In this document: positions 1 through 7,546 of the stretch, piece after piece
Layout of the letters: every line of letters starts with the position of its first letter
How positions within the stretch are numbered: position 1 is the stretch's first letter
Source: WHSP01 sp964424945
GTDB taxonomy: Bacteria; Gemmatimonadota; Gemmatimonadetes; Longimicrobiales; Longimicrobiaceae
Assembly (NCBI GenBank): GCA_964424945.1
Contig: CAYRLB010000089.1
Span: 1-10,714 of the forward strand
Length of the DNA: 10,714 nt
Direction: 5' to 3'
Notes under the pieces: model-generated
Database searches by the model: none
What the model was told of the DNA's origin: nothing
The model's input: only the letters and a program-made list of their open reading frames with translations
Position numbers and translations under genes: made by a program

Positions 1-357
1 TTCATGGACATCGGCGGGAACTTCCGCATGGATGGCCGGATCGTGAACGTCGAGACGGGCGAGATCATGCGAACGGTCGAGGTCAGGGATCAGCGGGACA
101 ATCTCTACCAGATGCTCGTGGATCTGTCTGGCCGCATCATGGAGGGGGTCTCGCTCCCACCCCTCGCCACTGCGGTGGTCGAAGAGCGTCGGGCTCGAGC
201 GATTCCGGCAGAAGCGGTGACGCTCTATTCGAGGGCCCAGGTCTTTCAGGATGGGGGACGGCAGGCGCAGGCGATCGAGCTGTACCGGCAGATCGCGGAG
301 CGTTTCCCGGAGATGACGGAGGCGCGGGAGGCACTCCAGCAGCTCACCGGGGCGTAA
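1..357 (+). CDS. CsgG/curli-assembly-like protein with C-terminal TPR (5'-truncated)
   Basis: The reading frame is open from the first base and ends at TAA 355-357, so only the last 118 residues are present. The ATG at position 4 is probably internal. The first part (FMDIGGNFRMDGRIVNVETG, then EIMRTVEV) resembles the C-terminal half of CsgG/FlgO-type domains, where a strand carrying D-x-R-(L/I)-V-(D/N)-V-E-T-G is typical. Residues about 72-110 form one tetratricopeptide-like helical pair (YSRAQVFQDGG..QAIELYRQIAERFP). CsgG relatives are secreted or outer-membrane-associated and often carry TPR tails, but the signal peptide would lie upstream of the window. The gene converges on the T6SS operon, so a shared function is not implied. 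It could also be an uncharacterised TPR lipoprotein. Confidence 0.6.
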   Translation, partial: FMDIGGNFRMDGRIVNVETGEIMRTVEVRDQRDNLYQMLVDLSGRIMEGVSLPPLATAVVEERRARAIPAEAVTLYSRAQVFQDGGRQAQAIELYRQIAERFPEMTEAREALQQLTGA

Positions 358-445
358 GAAATCGGAGCCCGGTAATTCTGCGGCGTCAGGGATCGCCTGG
401 GGCGGCGGAAGGTCGTTGACGGCTTCGGCGGGTGGAGGTGCCGGG

Positions 446-476
446 CCTCCGATTGTGCGGCAAGACGGTTCGGAGG
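446..476. terminator. Candidate bidirectional hairpin between convergent genes
   Basis: CCTCCGA (446-452) and TCGGAGG (470-476) form a perfect 7-bp inverted repeat with a 17-nt loop. It lies immediately past the minus-strand stop (TGA, 480-478) and about 90 nt past the plus-strand stop at 357. A second, overlapping pairing is possible between TCGGAGCCCGG (362-372) and CCGGGCCTCCGA (441-452), with one bulged base. Neither is followed by a T-run on either strand, so intrinsic termination is uncertain. The position between convergent stops is the main support. Confidence 0.25.
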
Positions 477-477
477 T

Positions 478-1157
478 TCACGGCAGGCCTCCCACAAGAC
501 GCGATACGGAGAGGGCCGGCACGCCGAACACCAGATGGCCATCGGCGTCGGCGCGCCCGCCGAAGACGACACCGATGACCTCGCCCTGCGAATCGAAGAT
601 CGGGCTCCCGCTGGCCCCTACCGACCCGTACCCCTGTACCTGAAGCTCCGCACCCGCCGCCACACGAATCACACCTGCGGTGAGAAGAGGTCGCGCCGGA
701 CCAGACCCCTGTTCCTCACCCGCCGAGGAGACACCGGGGAAGCCGATCATCGCCACTGGCGCGCCCGTCGGGATGGTATCGGCCCTGAGGTTCAAGCCCC
801 GGACGATGGGAACTTCCCCTAGAATGTTGTCGACCTTCACAATGGCGAGATCCGCCTCGGACAGCGCCAGGAGACGGGCGGGCCAGATCTGTTCGGAATC
901 GGCGAACTGAATCGCGATGCGGCGCGGGCGGACCTGACCATCCGCATCGTTGAGGACGTGCCTGCTGGTGACGAGCGTCGCATCGGGCCGGATCGCGAAG
1001 GCAGTGGCGGTGACGACCTCCCCATCCCCCGTCTCCACGTAGATTCGCGCGACCGCGTGCCGATTTCTCTGCTGGATCGCGGAAAAATCGAGCCCGGCGG
1101 CCGCCTGTCGATCCCGCAATCCGTCGCTCGCCGCTCTCAGCTCGCGACGCAAGCCGT
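478..1157 (-). CDS. Trypsin-like serine protease domain (S1C/HtrA-like), C-terminal part of a gene cut by an assembly gap
   Basis: The frame runs out of the N-gap and stops at TGA 480-478. Counting from the codon at 1152, the catalytic triad is visible: His65 in TSRHVL (codon 960-958), Asp101 in SEADLAIVKVD, and Ser181 in GASGSPIF (codon 612-610), with GSVGASG supplying the oxyanion-hole context. GFPGVSS and VIGVVFGG are further chymotrypsin-fold strand motifs. No PDZ domain follows. Residues 1-35 (RRELRAASDGLRDRQ) look like a charged helix or linker and not a signal peptide. The only start near the gap is a TTG without a convincing ribosome site. It is therefore most likely the periplasmic end of the FHA protein encoded at 1258-1688, with the transmembrane segment in the gap. 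Alternative: two adjacent genes. Confidence 0.75.
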
Positions 1158-1257
1158 NNNNNNNNNNNNNNNNNNNNNNNNNNNNNNNNNNNNNNNNNNN
1201 NNNNNNNNNNNNNNNNNNNNNNNNNNNNNNNNNNNNNNNNNNNNNNNNNNNNNNNNN
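1158..1257. other. Assembly gap (100 N)
   Basis: Exactly 100 undetermined bases, the usual placeholder for a scaffold gap of unknown length. Reading frames on its two sides therefore need not be related by 100 nt. If FHA and protease are one gene, the true missing length must be 2 modulo 3. Confidence 0.97.
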
Positions 1258-1688
1258 GTACCGAGCGCGAGAAGGGTCGCGCGGTATCGCCGGGTCCGCC
1301 GGCCCAGCTCGATCCGCACGCGGTCGAGGGTGGAGGGCCCATTGTGAACCGCGGCTGTCACCGATGTCGCCGCGGCGTTCCCTTCGATTCCTACACGGGC
1401 GGTCGGGCCGCCGCTGCCGAAGGTGATCCGGTCCCCGTCCTGCAGCCGGAAAGCATCGGAAACGGGGTGGTCGTTGACGAGGGTTCCGTTGCGACTGCCA
1501 AGATCCCGGACGAACCAGCTTCCGTTCTGGAAAAAAAGGACGGCGTGGTGCGTGGAAACCGAGAGGTCGTTCGCCGGGTCGAAGCGGAGGTCGACCTCCG
1601 CGTGGCGCCCGATCCGGACCGATGGCTGGGCAAAGGTGAGATCCTCGCCGGCACGGGCTCCGGTCAGGATGGCGAGCTTGATTTCCAA
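1258..1688 (-). CDS. FHA-domain protein, N-terminal part (probably fused to the serine protease across the gap)
   Basis: The N-terminal about 100 residues form a forkhead-associated domain, which binds phosphothreonine peptides. The conserved positions are present: Gly27-Arg28 (VRIGRH), Ser45 to His48 (VSTHHAVL, with Thr in place of the common Arg after Ser), and Asn67-Gly68-Thr69 (GSRNGTLVN). A Ser/Ala/Thr linker follows, then RTRRYRATLLALG (residues 131-143), a basic stretch leading into a hydrophobic one, as at the start of a membrane helix just where the gap begins. The chosen start is TTG (1688-1686) with GGAG 9 nt upstream. The gene lies 38 nt after the kinase stop, suggesting that the kinase phosphorylates a ligand or partner of this FHA domain, as PpkA and Fha do in known T6SS clusters. 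The visible part is unlikely to be complete. Confidence 0.85.
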
Positions 1689-1697
1689 GGCGAGCCG

Positions 1698-1701
1698 CTC
1701 C
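1698..1701 (-). promoter_or_regulatory. Ribosome binding site for the FHA gene
   Basis: GGAG on the minus strand, 9 nt before the TTG at 1688. It supports the unusual TTG start directly before EIKLAILTG, the first strand of the FHA domain. Confidence 0.5.
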
Positions 1702-1726
1702 GCGCGGTGGGAAGAGTGACCCGATG

Positions 1727-3499
1727 TCAGAGGGCCTCGTAGAGTTCCATCAGACCCCGCAGCAGATCCCGGTAGGGTGCGTAGTTCGGCCGCAGCTCAA
1801 CCGAGCGCTCGAGCCAGTCGATCGCCTGGGCGGTGTCGCCGAGCGGGATCAGCGCGTTGGCCGCCACATATGCGGCGAATGCCCGCTGCTCGGCCGTGGC
1901 GCCCGGATGCGCCCAGGCGCTGACGGCCGTGTCGCGGACCGCGAGAAGCGCTGCCCGCGAAGGTGCGGGCGGGCCGAGGCGGTCGAGCAGCGTGTAGAAC
2001 TCGTCATCGCTGAGCGGCGGGCGGGTGACGACGGCCGGCGAGATGCCGGCAGCGGGTGCAGCGTCCCCCCCCTGGATCGGCGGCGACCCGCTGACGCCAC
2101 CACCCGATGATCCGGCTGCGGATCCGGAGGCCGCGGGTAGGGGCGTCGCACTTCCGCCCGATCCCACCGCCGGAGTCGCATCGGCGGAGAGTCCGGCGGC
2201 GGCGGGATCGGCGGGGGCAGACATCGATCCGTCCACCTCGGCCAACCCCTCCGTCGTCTGGGTGAGCGCTTCTCCGGCTGGCGCGCCCTGCTCGCGCGTC
2301 ACGAGCAGCGCCACGACCGCGATCGCACCCACCACGCCTGCCGCCCCCCCGTACAGCCATCCGCGCCGGGAGGCGGGGCGAGCAGCCCCGTCACCGGCCG
2401 CCGCAGACGCCGCCTCTGCTGCAACCGGACTCGCTCCCGCCGCCGTCGTTGCAGCCGGTTGGAGCGGGGTGGCCGTGGTACGAGCGGCAGCTTCCGTCGC
2501 CCTCAAGACGCCCGGCATCGCTCCGCCAGCAGCATGCGACAGATTCTGCGCTCCGACCGCACCGACCGCTGCCGCAGCCACCTCCTGTCTGAACTCCGCC
2601 GCAGACGCCTGACGATCCGCGGGCTTGCGCTGCAGCGCCCGGTGTATCGCGGCTTCCAGTGCAGGAGGATAGCCCGCCCCCGGCATGAACTCGAGTAGCT
2701 TCATCGGCTGCTCGGTAAGCCGCTTCACCATCAGATCCTGCGTATCCTCGGCGACGAAGGGTAGCGTACCCGTCAGCATCCGGAAGAGCACGAGCGCCAG
2801 CGAGTAGACGTCGCTCCGCCCATCGAGGCGGTCCCCGATGAGCTGTTCCGGACTCATGTACTCGGGGGTGCCGACGACGAAGCCCATACGGGTGACTTCT
2901 TCCCCTTCCCCGTCGCTCGAACCCTTCGCGATGTCGAAGTCGACCACCTTCACATCGTAAGAACCGGCGCGGTTCGGCACGACCATGATGTTCGCCGGCT
3001 TCAGGTCGCGATGGACGATGCCGACCTCGTGGGCCGCCTGAAGCGCATCCGCAGCCTGACAGGCGATGTGGACGGCGACATCCATCGGGAGCCGGGGCTC
3101 ATCGTCGAGGAGTTCGCGCAGCGTCCGGCCCGCGACGTACTCCATCGCCACGAACTGCGTATCGCCCGCGAGGTCGCTGTAGTCGTAGATGGTGCAGATG
3201 TTGGGGTGGCGGATCATCGCGACATTGCGCGTTCCGCGAACGAAGCGCGCAATGGTGTCCGGGTCGGTTGCGAGCCCCTGCCGCAGCACCTTGATCGCAT
3301 CGCGCCGACCGATCTTCATGTGCTCGCCGAGGTAGACCGCGCCCATCGCCCCTTCGCCGAGCTTGCTGATGATCCGGTAGCGCCCGCCCAGCACTCGCCC
3401 GACGAAGTCCGCATCCGACCCCGCCGCCGGCTCCGGGGTCGATGCGACAGTCGGGGGGAGTTCCCGATCGTCGAACTCTTCCGCCATTCGCTCGCTCAT
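1727..3499 (-). CDS. Membrane-anchored Hanks-type Ser/Thr protein kinase with extracytoplasmic helical-repeat tail
   Basis: About 590 residues if started at the ATG 3499-3497, which overlaps the lipoprotein stop as ATGA. Another ATG lies at 3487. Kinase domain, residues about 41-310: glycine loop KLGEGAMGAVY (46-56), Lys70 in DAIKVL, catalytic loop HRDLKPAN (163-170), activation segment through VGTPEYMSPEQ (209-219), and GRSDVYSLALVLF in subdomain IX. Two invariant positions deviate: the alpha-C Glu is Gly89 (FVRGTRN) and DFG is DFD (187-189). A Pro/Ala/Thr-rich linker leads to one membrane helix (about 380-402), then an Ala/Gly/Ser/Pro-rich stretch and a TPR-like C-terminus (about the last 90 residues, with AIDWLERSVELRPNYAPYRDLL). 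It lies in a T6SS operon upstream of an FHA gene, which suggests a PpkA-like regulatory role. Activity is uncertain because of the two substitutions. Confidence 0.92.
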   Translation of the reverse strand: MSERMAEEFDDRELPPTVASTPEPAAGSDADFVGRVLGGRYRIISKLGEGAMGAVYLGEHMKIGRRDAIKVLRQGLATDPDTIARFVRGTRNVAMIRHPNICTIYDYSDLAGDTQFVAMEYVAGRTLRELLDDEPRLPMDVAVHIACQAADALQAAHEVGIVHRDLKPANIMVVPNRAGSYDVKVVDFDIAKGSSDGEGEEVTRMGFVVGTPEYMSPEQLIGDRLDGRSDVYSLALVLFRMLTGTLPFVAEDTQDLMVKRLTEQPMKLLEFMPGAGYPPALEAAIHRALQRKPADRQASAAEFRQEVAAAAVGAVGAQNLSHAAGGAMPGVLRATEAAARTTATPLQPAATTAAGASPVAAEAASAAAGDGAARPASRRGWLYGGAAGVVGAIAVVALLVTREQGAPAGEALTQTTEGLAEVDGSMSAPADPAAAGLSADATPAVGSGGSATPLPAASGSAAGSSGGGVSGSPPIQGGDAAPAAGISPAVVTRPPLSDDEFYTLLDRLGPPAPSRAALLAVRDTAVSAWAHPGATAEQRAFAAYVAANALIPLGDTAQAIDWLERSVELRPNYAPYRDLLRGLMELYEAL

Positions 3500-4095
3500 T
3501 CCGGGGTGCGAACTCCCGCTGAAGCGAAGCGCTGTGCGCCAGGCGCTTCCAGCGTTGCCCCCGCGCATCCTTCACCGCGTTCGCGGCGCTCCGTGAACCG
3601 GACCGGCCCATCGAAGCGTTCCACGCGCACGATCGCGACGGGGTAGGCATCGCTGTTGAAGCCGCCGCACCCGCGAATCGTCCGGACGATCGCCTGCATC
3701 ACGCGCTCGCTTCCGCCATCCGCGCGGGCCTCCTGATGCACACCGACGCTATCGACGCGCAGCATGTCATCCGGCGTCATCCGTCCGGCTGAAACGATGA
3801 GCACCATGGAGCGATCAAAATCGACGTCGGGGAGCGGGGGCGGCGACGGCTGCGTAGATGTGGCGCGGCGCCAGAAGCTCTGGAACTCCCCCGCCTCCCG
3901 AACGACGACACGCAGAGAGTCCTGGATTCCACCGCCATTGTCGTAGTAGAGGAGCGCCGCAGGTGCGACAGGGGCAGCGGGTGGCGGGCCCATCGCCGCC
4001 GATGGAAGACTTCCTCCGCCACCCCCGCCACCACACGCTGTGACGAGCGCCGCCACCAGCGGAACGATCCCGATTCTGCAGCTGCGGAGATTCAT
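3496..4095 (-). CDS. Lipoprotein with PrcB-like C-terminal domain
   Basis: A 199-residue protein with a lipoprotein signal peptide: basic start, hydrophobic IGIVPLVAALVTAC, lipobox V-T-A-C with Cys21, then seven glycines and a Pro/Ala-rich spacer. The remainder (about 55-190) resembles the PrcB C-terminal fold: FQSFWRRA, then VDFDRSMVLIVSAGRM, then VMQAIVRTIRGCGG and YPVAIVRVERFDGPVRF. Cys143 and Cys177 could form a disulfide. Glycine after the lipidated Cys fits outer-membrane retention. The ATG at 4095 lacks a good ribosome site. A TTG at 4113 with GGAA 5 nt upstream is an alternative giving six extra residues. It lies 34 nt after tssM and overlaps the kinase start by 4 nt (ATGA), so it is probably translated together with the kinase. 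It does not match TssJ. A sensor or kinase partner role is inference. Confidence 0.7.
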   Translation of the reverse strand: MNLRSCRIGIVPLVAALVTACGGGGGGGSLPSAAMGPPPAAPVAPAALLYYDNGGGIQDSLRVVVREAGEFQSFWRRATSTQPSPPPLPDVDFDRSMVLIVSAGRMTPDDMLRVDSVGVHQEARADGGSERVMQAIVRTIRGCGGFNSDAYPVAIVRVERFDGPVRFTERRERGEGCAGATLEAPGAQRFASAGVRTPE

Positions 4096-4129
4096 CGGTG
4101 CATCGCGAAGCAAAGGGATTCCGTCATCC

Positions 4130-7100
4130 TCATCGTACCACCTGCGATGTGCAGCCGAGCCTCAGCTCGCCCGGCGCGAGGATCGCCGTTCCGGTCGGGA
4201 AGGTAATTGTCGCCGTGAGCGTATTCGGCTCGACCGGCAGGTTCCAGCGAAGGAAGTAGCGGTCCGCTCCCGCCGGCTCCCACTCCGCCAGGCGCAGCAC
4301 GCGGAAGAGCGTCCATGGTCCCTCGTTCCCCTCCAGCAGCGTCGTCTCGATCCTGTCGCGAACCGCGGTGACGCGGAAGGTCCGCGCGCGCACGCCCTCC
4401 CAGGTGAAAGTCCGCGCGGCCACATTCGTCCGGGTGTAGGTCTGCGTCTGGCCATCCATCGAGACGCGCACCTCCGGAAGGGCCTCCGACGTCTGGATGG
4501 TCAGCGCGAAACGGAGGGTCGGCGCAGCGGCGCCATCCGGGAAGAGGGCGCGAGACACAGCCGCCGCACGATTGAAGAATGCGGTGAACTCCGCCGTCGG
4601 CTGAGGGGACGCCCCGACTCTCGCCGCGTAGCGGCTACCCTGCGGCACGAGAAGGTCCCGAAGCGTCTCATCGTAGAAGCTCCAGAGAGCGCTCGCGCCC
4701 GGCTGCAGCGCAGCAGCAACCTCTTCCATCGACGCCTCCTGCGTGGCGCGTTCATCGAAGGGGTACTTCCGCTGCAGCGCCTGGAAGGGCGCACAGAAGC
4801 TCGCCCCCGAAGCGTTTACGGACGCAGTCGGCATGGCTCTGACAAGCCCGCGTGCCGAAACGACCGGTGCCTCGAGCAGCCGCTGAACCGCCGCGCCCAC
4901 GACCGTCGCATCCCCCTCAATATTGAAGGAGGCCGCCAGCTCCTGCGCCTGTACACTGACATTCTCGACGCTGCCCGAAGCACCCGCGAGCGCGATGTCC
5001 CGCGTCGGGCCGGTGGCATCGGCGACGGCTGTCATCGCCGACTGAAGCTCGACGAGCGCACTCATGTACTTCGCGTTCCCCTCTGTCACCAGCCGATCAT
5101 TCTCGCCCGCCGGAATCACAGTGTGAACCGGCTGGAAGACCTGCCGCATGACAGTGGTATCGACCGCCGTATGCCTCGAGACGAGCGCCATGATCTGCAG
5201 GAGTGGCGACCGGTTACTGGCGAGGACCGCCAGCTTTCCAGCGGCGTCGGCGGGGCCGGAGAAGGAGGCGACGCTTGCGGCGCTCATGAAGTCGCGCCAG
5301 TTCGCTGTATAATCGCGCAGGTACCGCGTCCGCAGTTCGGCCGCGAGGCGTGCGCGTTCGTCCGGATCGATCGTGGCCCGCTCGCCCAGCACCCAATCCT
5401 CCCGTGCGAGAAGCCCATCGAGGTCGCCCAGGATCGCCTGCACCCGTTCCCATCCCTCCCGCGTGTACGCCGCCGGAACCTGGTAGCTGCTCGTAACCAG
5501 CCCCCCCGCTCCCTCGGCGTCCGCCGCGAAGCGGACCGGATCGGCATCCCGGGACGCCTCGGCGATGAGCGCTTCGTAAAATGGTTCGAGGACGGTAAAG
5601 CCCTGCAGGAAGCCGCGGACCTGAACGACGAGCGGCTCACTCGGCTCCCCCGGGTACGGATTGCCGAGAGGAAGCTCGGAAGCGAAAAAGTCGAACTGCC
5701 TGCTGGTGAGCTCCCGCCGCTCGGGGTCCAGTTCGGGGGTGTGCCGCCAGCTCGCCAGCAGCGTGGGCGTAAGGAAATCGGCCTTGCTCTCACCCGGGTA
5801 GCTCGTCGTCACCAGGTATCCCTTCAGCGCACCATAGATGCGCCGGTAATCCTCGGTGGCGCGCGCGTCGACCGGGAGGGTCTGCAGTGAGCGCAGCAGA
5901 TCTTCCCGACCCGAAGCCCAGATCAACCGGTCGAAGCGGTCGAAGTAGAGCTGTCGAAGGGGCACCCGCGCTTCGTCGCCCGAGTAGAGGCCCCAGCGCA
6001 GACGGAGGGGCCGACCGTCCCGCTGATGATCGCTCAGCTCCTCGACTACCTGACGCAGACTGTCGAGCAGCATCAGCGAGGAGAGGGAGGGCGCCTCGGC
6101 GATCGGTGCGCCGAGCTGTCTGACGCTCTCCATGCTCGCGCGGCCCTGCGCGAGGAGCTGCCGGTTGTTCGCGTACGACACGCTCATACCGATCGTCGTG
6201 ATCAGCAGTAGCGCGATTCCGACCCCGATGAGGCCCCGTCGCAGAAGGTCGACCCGCGCCCCCCCGGCCGTAAGCGCCTGGGCTCGTCGGTCGGCGAGGA
6301 CGATGTCCGGGAGGATGCGGCGCAGGAACACCCAGTCGGGCACCCTGCGGAGGCCACCCGACGGGGGCGCGGTCTGCTCGGCAGAAGGCACGGCCGGGAT
6401 CCCGAAGACGGCTGTGGCCCCCAGCGAGATGCGCGGCTGACGGGAGGGCTCAGCCCGGCTCGCGGCGACGTCCGCCACCTGGACGGGCCGAACGCCTGTG
6501 AAGTAGAAGCCACGCAGGAAGGGGTTGATCCCGAGATGGCTGGGCCGGCATACCTCGATCAGGAATGAGGTCGCCAGCTCCCGGATCTTGGTGAGCTCCC
6601 GCGGGAATTCGTACGCCCCTGTGCGGGTAAGCTCAGCCCCCTCGCGCGGGAGCACCTCGAGACGCCAATGCGCGAGCGAGTTGAGCATCTGGTCGAAGGC
6701 GGCCCGAACCCGCCCCGCCTGGCTGTCGGCATAACCGCTCGGCGGGATCTCATGGAGCGGGAGGGTCGCGCCGAGGATCTGCTGAGCTTCTGCGGGCGTC
6801 AGGTGCCGGACGAACTCCTCGAAGTGGGCGATCCGGTCGGCTTTCGTGAAAACGACATAGACGGGGAGCCTCACGCCGAAGCTACGCGACACACCGGCGA
6901 GCGTCTCGCGGAGGCTCTTCGCGGCCGCGGCCACCGTCTGCGCGGCGCCCTGCCGGAGCAGATCCTCGCAGCTGAAGCAGAGCACCGCCATCCGCGGCGC
7001 CTGTCTGCCCCGCCCCATCGCCGCGGCGAAGCGGCTCGGCCGGAGCTTCCGAAGCAGCCCGCCCCATCGCGACGAATCGTCGGGGACGGAGCCCCCCGCC

Positions 7101-7546
7101 TCCACAATCAGCGCACCCTCGGAATACCAGACGTTGACAGCTTCCGTGGGGCGCGGCGTTTCCCCTCGCGACCCCTCCCCAGCGAGCAGCTCCGGGCCGT
7201 CCGCCGACTGCAGGGCAAGACTCGTCTTCGCGCTTCCGGTCGGCCCCAGAAGCAGCGTCACCGGGAGCTTCCCGATCTTTGCGTTCTTCATCCCCGAAGC
7301 AGCGAGCCGCTTCCTCGCGGTCTCGAGCATCAGCTCGATATCCTTTCCGGTGCGGTCTTCTTTCGGCTGACGGGGCGCGAGGTACAGATAGACCAGCACG
7401 GCCGAGATCAGTCCCATCAGGGCGAGGCCGCCCCAGAGGAGCCACCGATCGCGGCCGGCGACGGGCAGGAGGAAGTCGAGCAGCGCGGCGATGACGAGGA
7501 AAACCGCCAGCGTCAGGAGCGCGGAGAGGATCGGTTTCTTCTTCAT
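4130..7546 (-). CDS. tssM: T6SS inner-membrane protein TssM (IcmF family)
   Basis: 1138 residues, the usual length of TssM, which spans the inner membrane and periplasm and joins TssL and an outer-membrane lipoprotein in the T6SS membrane complex. Two N-terminal membrane helices (about 5-29 and 36-57) precede a cytoplasmic NTPase-like domain with Walker A GPTGSAKTS (101-109) and VVFTKADRI (231-239). NPFLRGFYFTGVR (341-353) and DWVFLRRILPDIVLADR are family signatures. A third helix (about 437-457) leads to the large periplasmic part. The C-terminus has the IcmF C-terminal pattern, with VSMDGQ, FTWEG, GPWTLFRVLRLAEW and RYFLRWNLP. The usual DTAGR motif is replaced by EAGGS (149-153). The ATG at 7546 has no ribosome site but overlaps the preceding small ORF as TGATG, suggesting translational coupling. 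Confidence 0.95.
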   Translation of the reverse strand: MKKKPILSALLTLAVFLVIAALLDFLLPVAGRDRWLLWGGLALMGLISAVLVYLYLAPRQPKEDRTGKDIELMLETARKRLAASGMKNAKIGKLPVTLLLGPTGSAKTSLALQSADGPELLAGEGSRGETPRPTEAVNVWYSEGALIVEAGGSVPDDSSRWGGLLRKLRPSRFAAAMGRGRQAPRMAVLCFSCEDLLRQGAAQTVAAAAKSLRETLAGVSRSFGVRLPVYVVFTKADRIAHFEEFVRHLTPAEAQQILGATLPLHEIPPSGYADSQAGRVRAAFDQMLNSLAHWRLEVLPREGAELTRTGAYEFPRELTKIRELATSFLIEVCRPSHLGINPFLRGFYFTGVRPVQVADVAASRAEPSRQPRISLGATAVFGIPAVPSAEQTAPPSGGLRRVPDWVFLRRILPDIVLADRRAQALTAGGARVDLLRRGLIGVGIALLLITTIGMSVSYANNRQLLAQGRASMESVRQLGAPIAEAPSLSSLMLLDSLRQVVEELSDHQRDGRPLRLRWGLYSGDEARVPLRQLYFDRFDRLIWASGREDLLRSLQTLPVDARATEDYRRIYGALKGYLVTTSYPGESKADFLTPTLLASWRHTPELDPERRELTSRQFDFFASELPLGNPYPGEPSEPLVVQVRGFLQGFTVLEPFYEALIAEASRDADPVRFAADAEGAGGLVTSSYQVPAAYTREGWERVQAILGDLDGLLAREDWVLGERATIDPDERARLAAELRTRYLRDYTANWRDFMSAASVASFSGPADAAGKLAVLASNRSPLLQIMALVSRHTAVDTTVMRQVFQPVHTVIPAGENDRLVTEGNAKYMSALVELQSAMTAVADATGPTRDIALAGASGSVENVSVQAQELAASFNIEGDATVVGAAVQRLLEAPVVSARGLVRAMPTASVNASGASFCAPFQALQRKYPFDERATQEASMEEVAAALQPGASALWSFYDETLRDLLVPQGSRYAARVGASPQPTAEFTAFFNRAAAVSRALFPDGAAAPTLRFALTIQTSEALPEVRVSMDGQTQTYTRTNVAARTFTWEGVRARTFRVTAVRDRIETTLLEGNEGPWTLFRVLRLAEWEPAGADRYFLRWNLPVEPNTLTATITFPTGTAILAPGELRLGCTSQVVR

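Noticed and set aside
3500..3568. Kinase start at 3568
   Set aside because: It would add 23 unrelated residues that overlap the lipoprotein's conserved end. The ATGA junction at 3499 is the more natural start.
3011..3646. 211-codon plus-strand open frame
   Set aside because: It is antisense to the kinase catalytic core and the lipoprotein end, with no recognisable motif.
4040..5890. 616-codon plus-strand open frame opposite tssM
   Set aside because: It is antisense to a clearly conserved TssM region, is very Arg-rich, matches no family I know and shows no domain logic. It is typical of high-G+C antisense frames.
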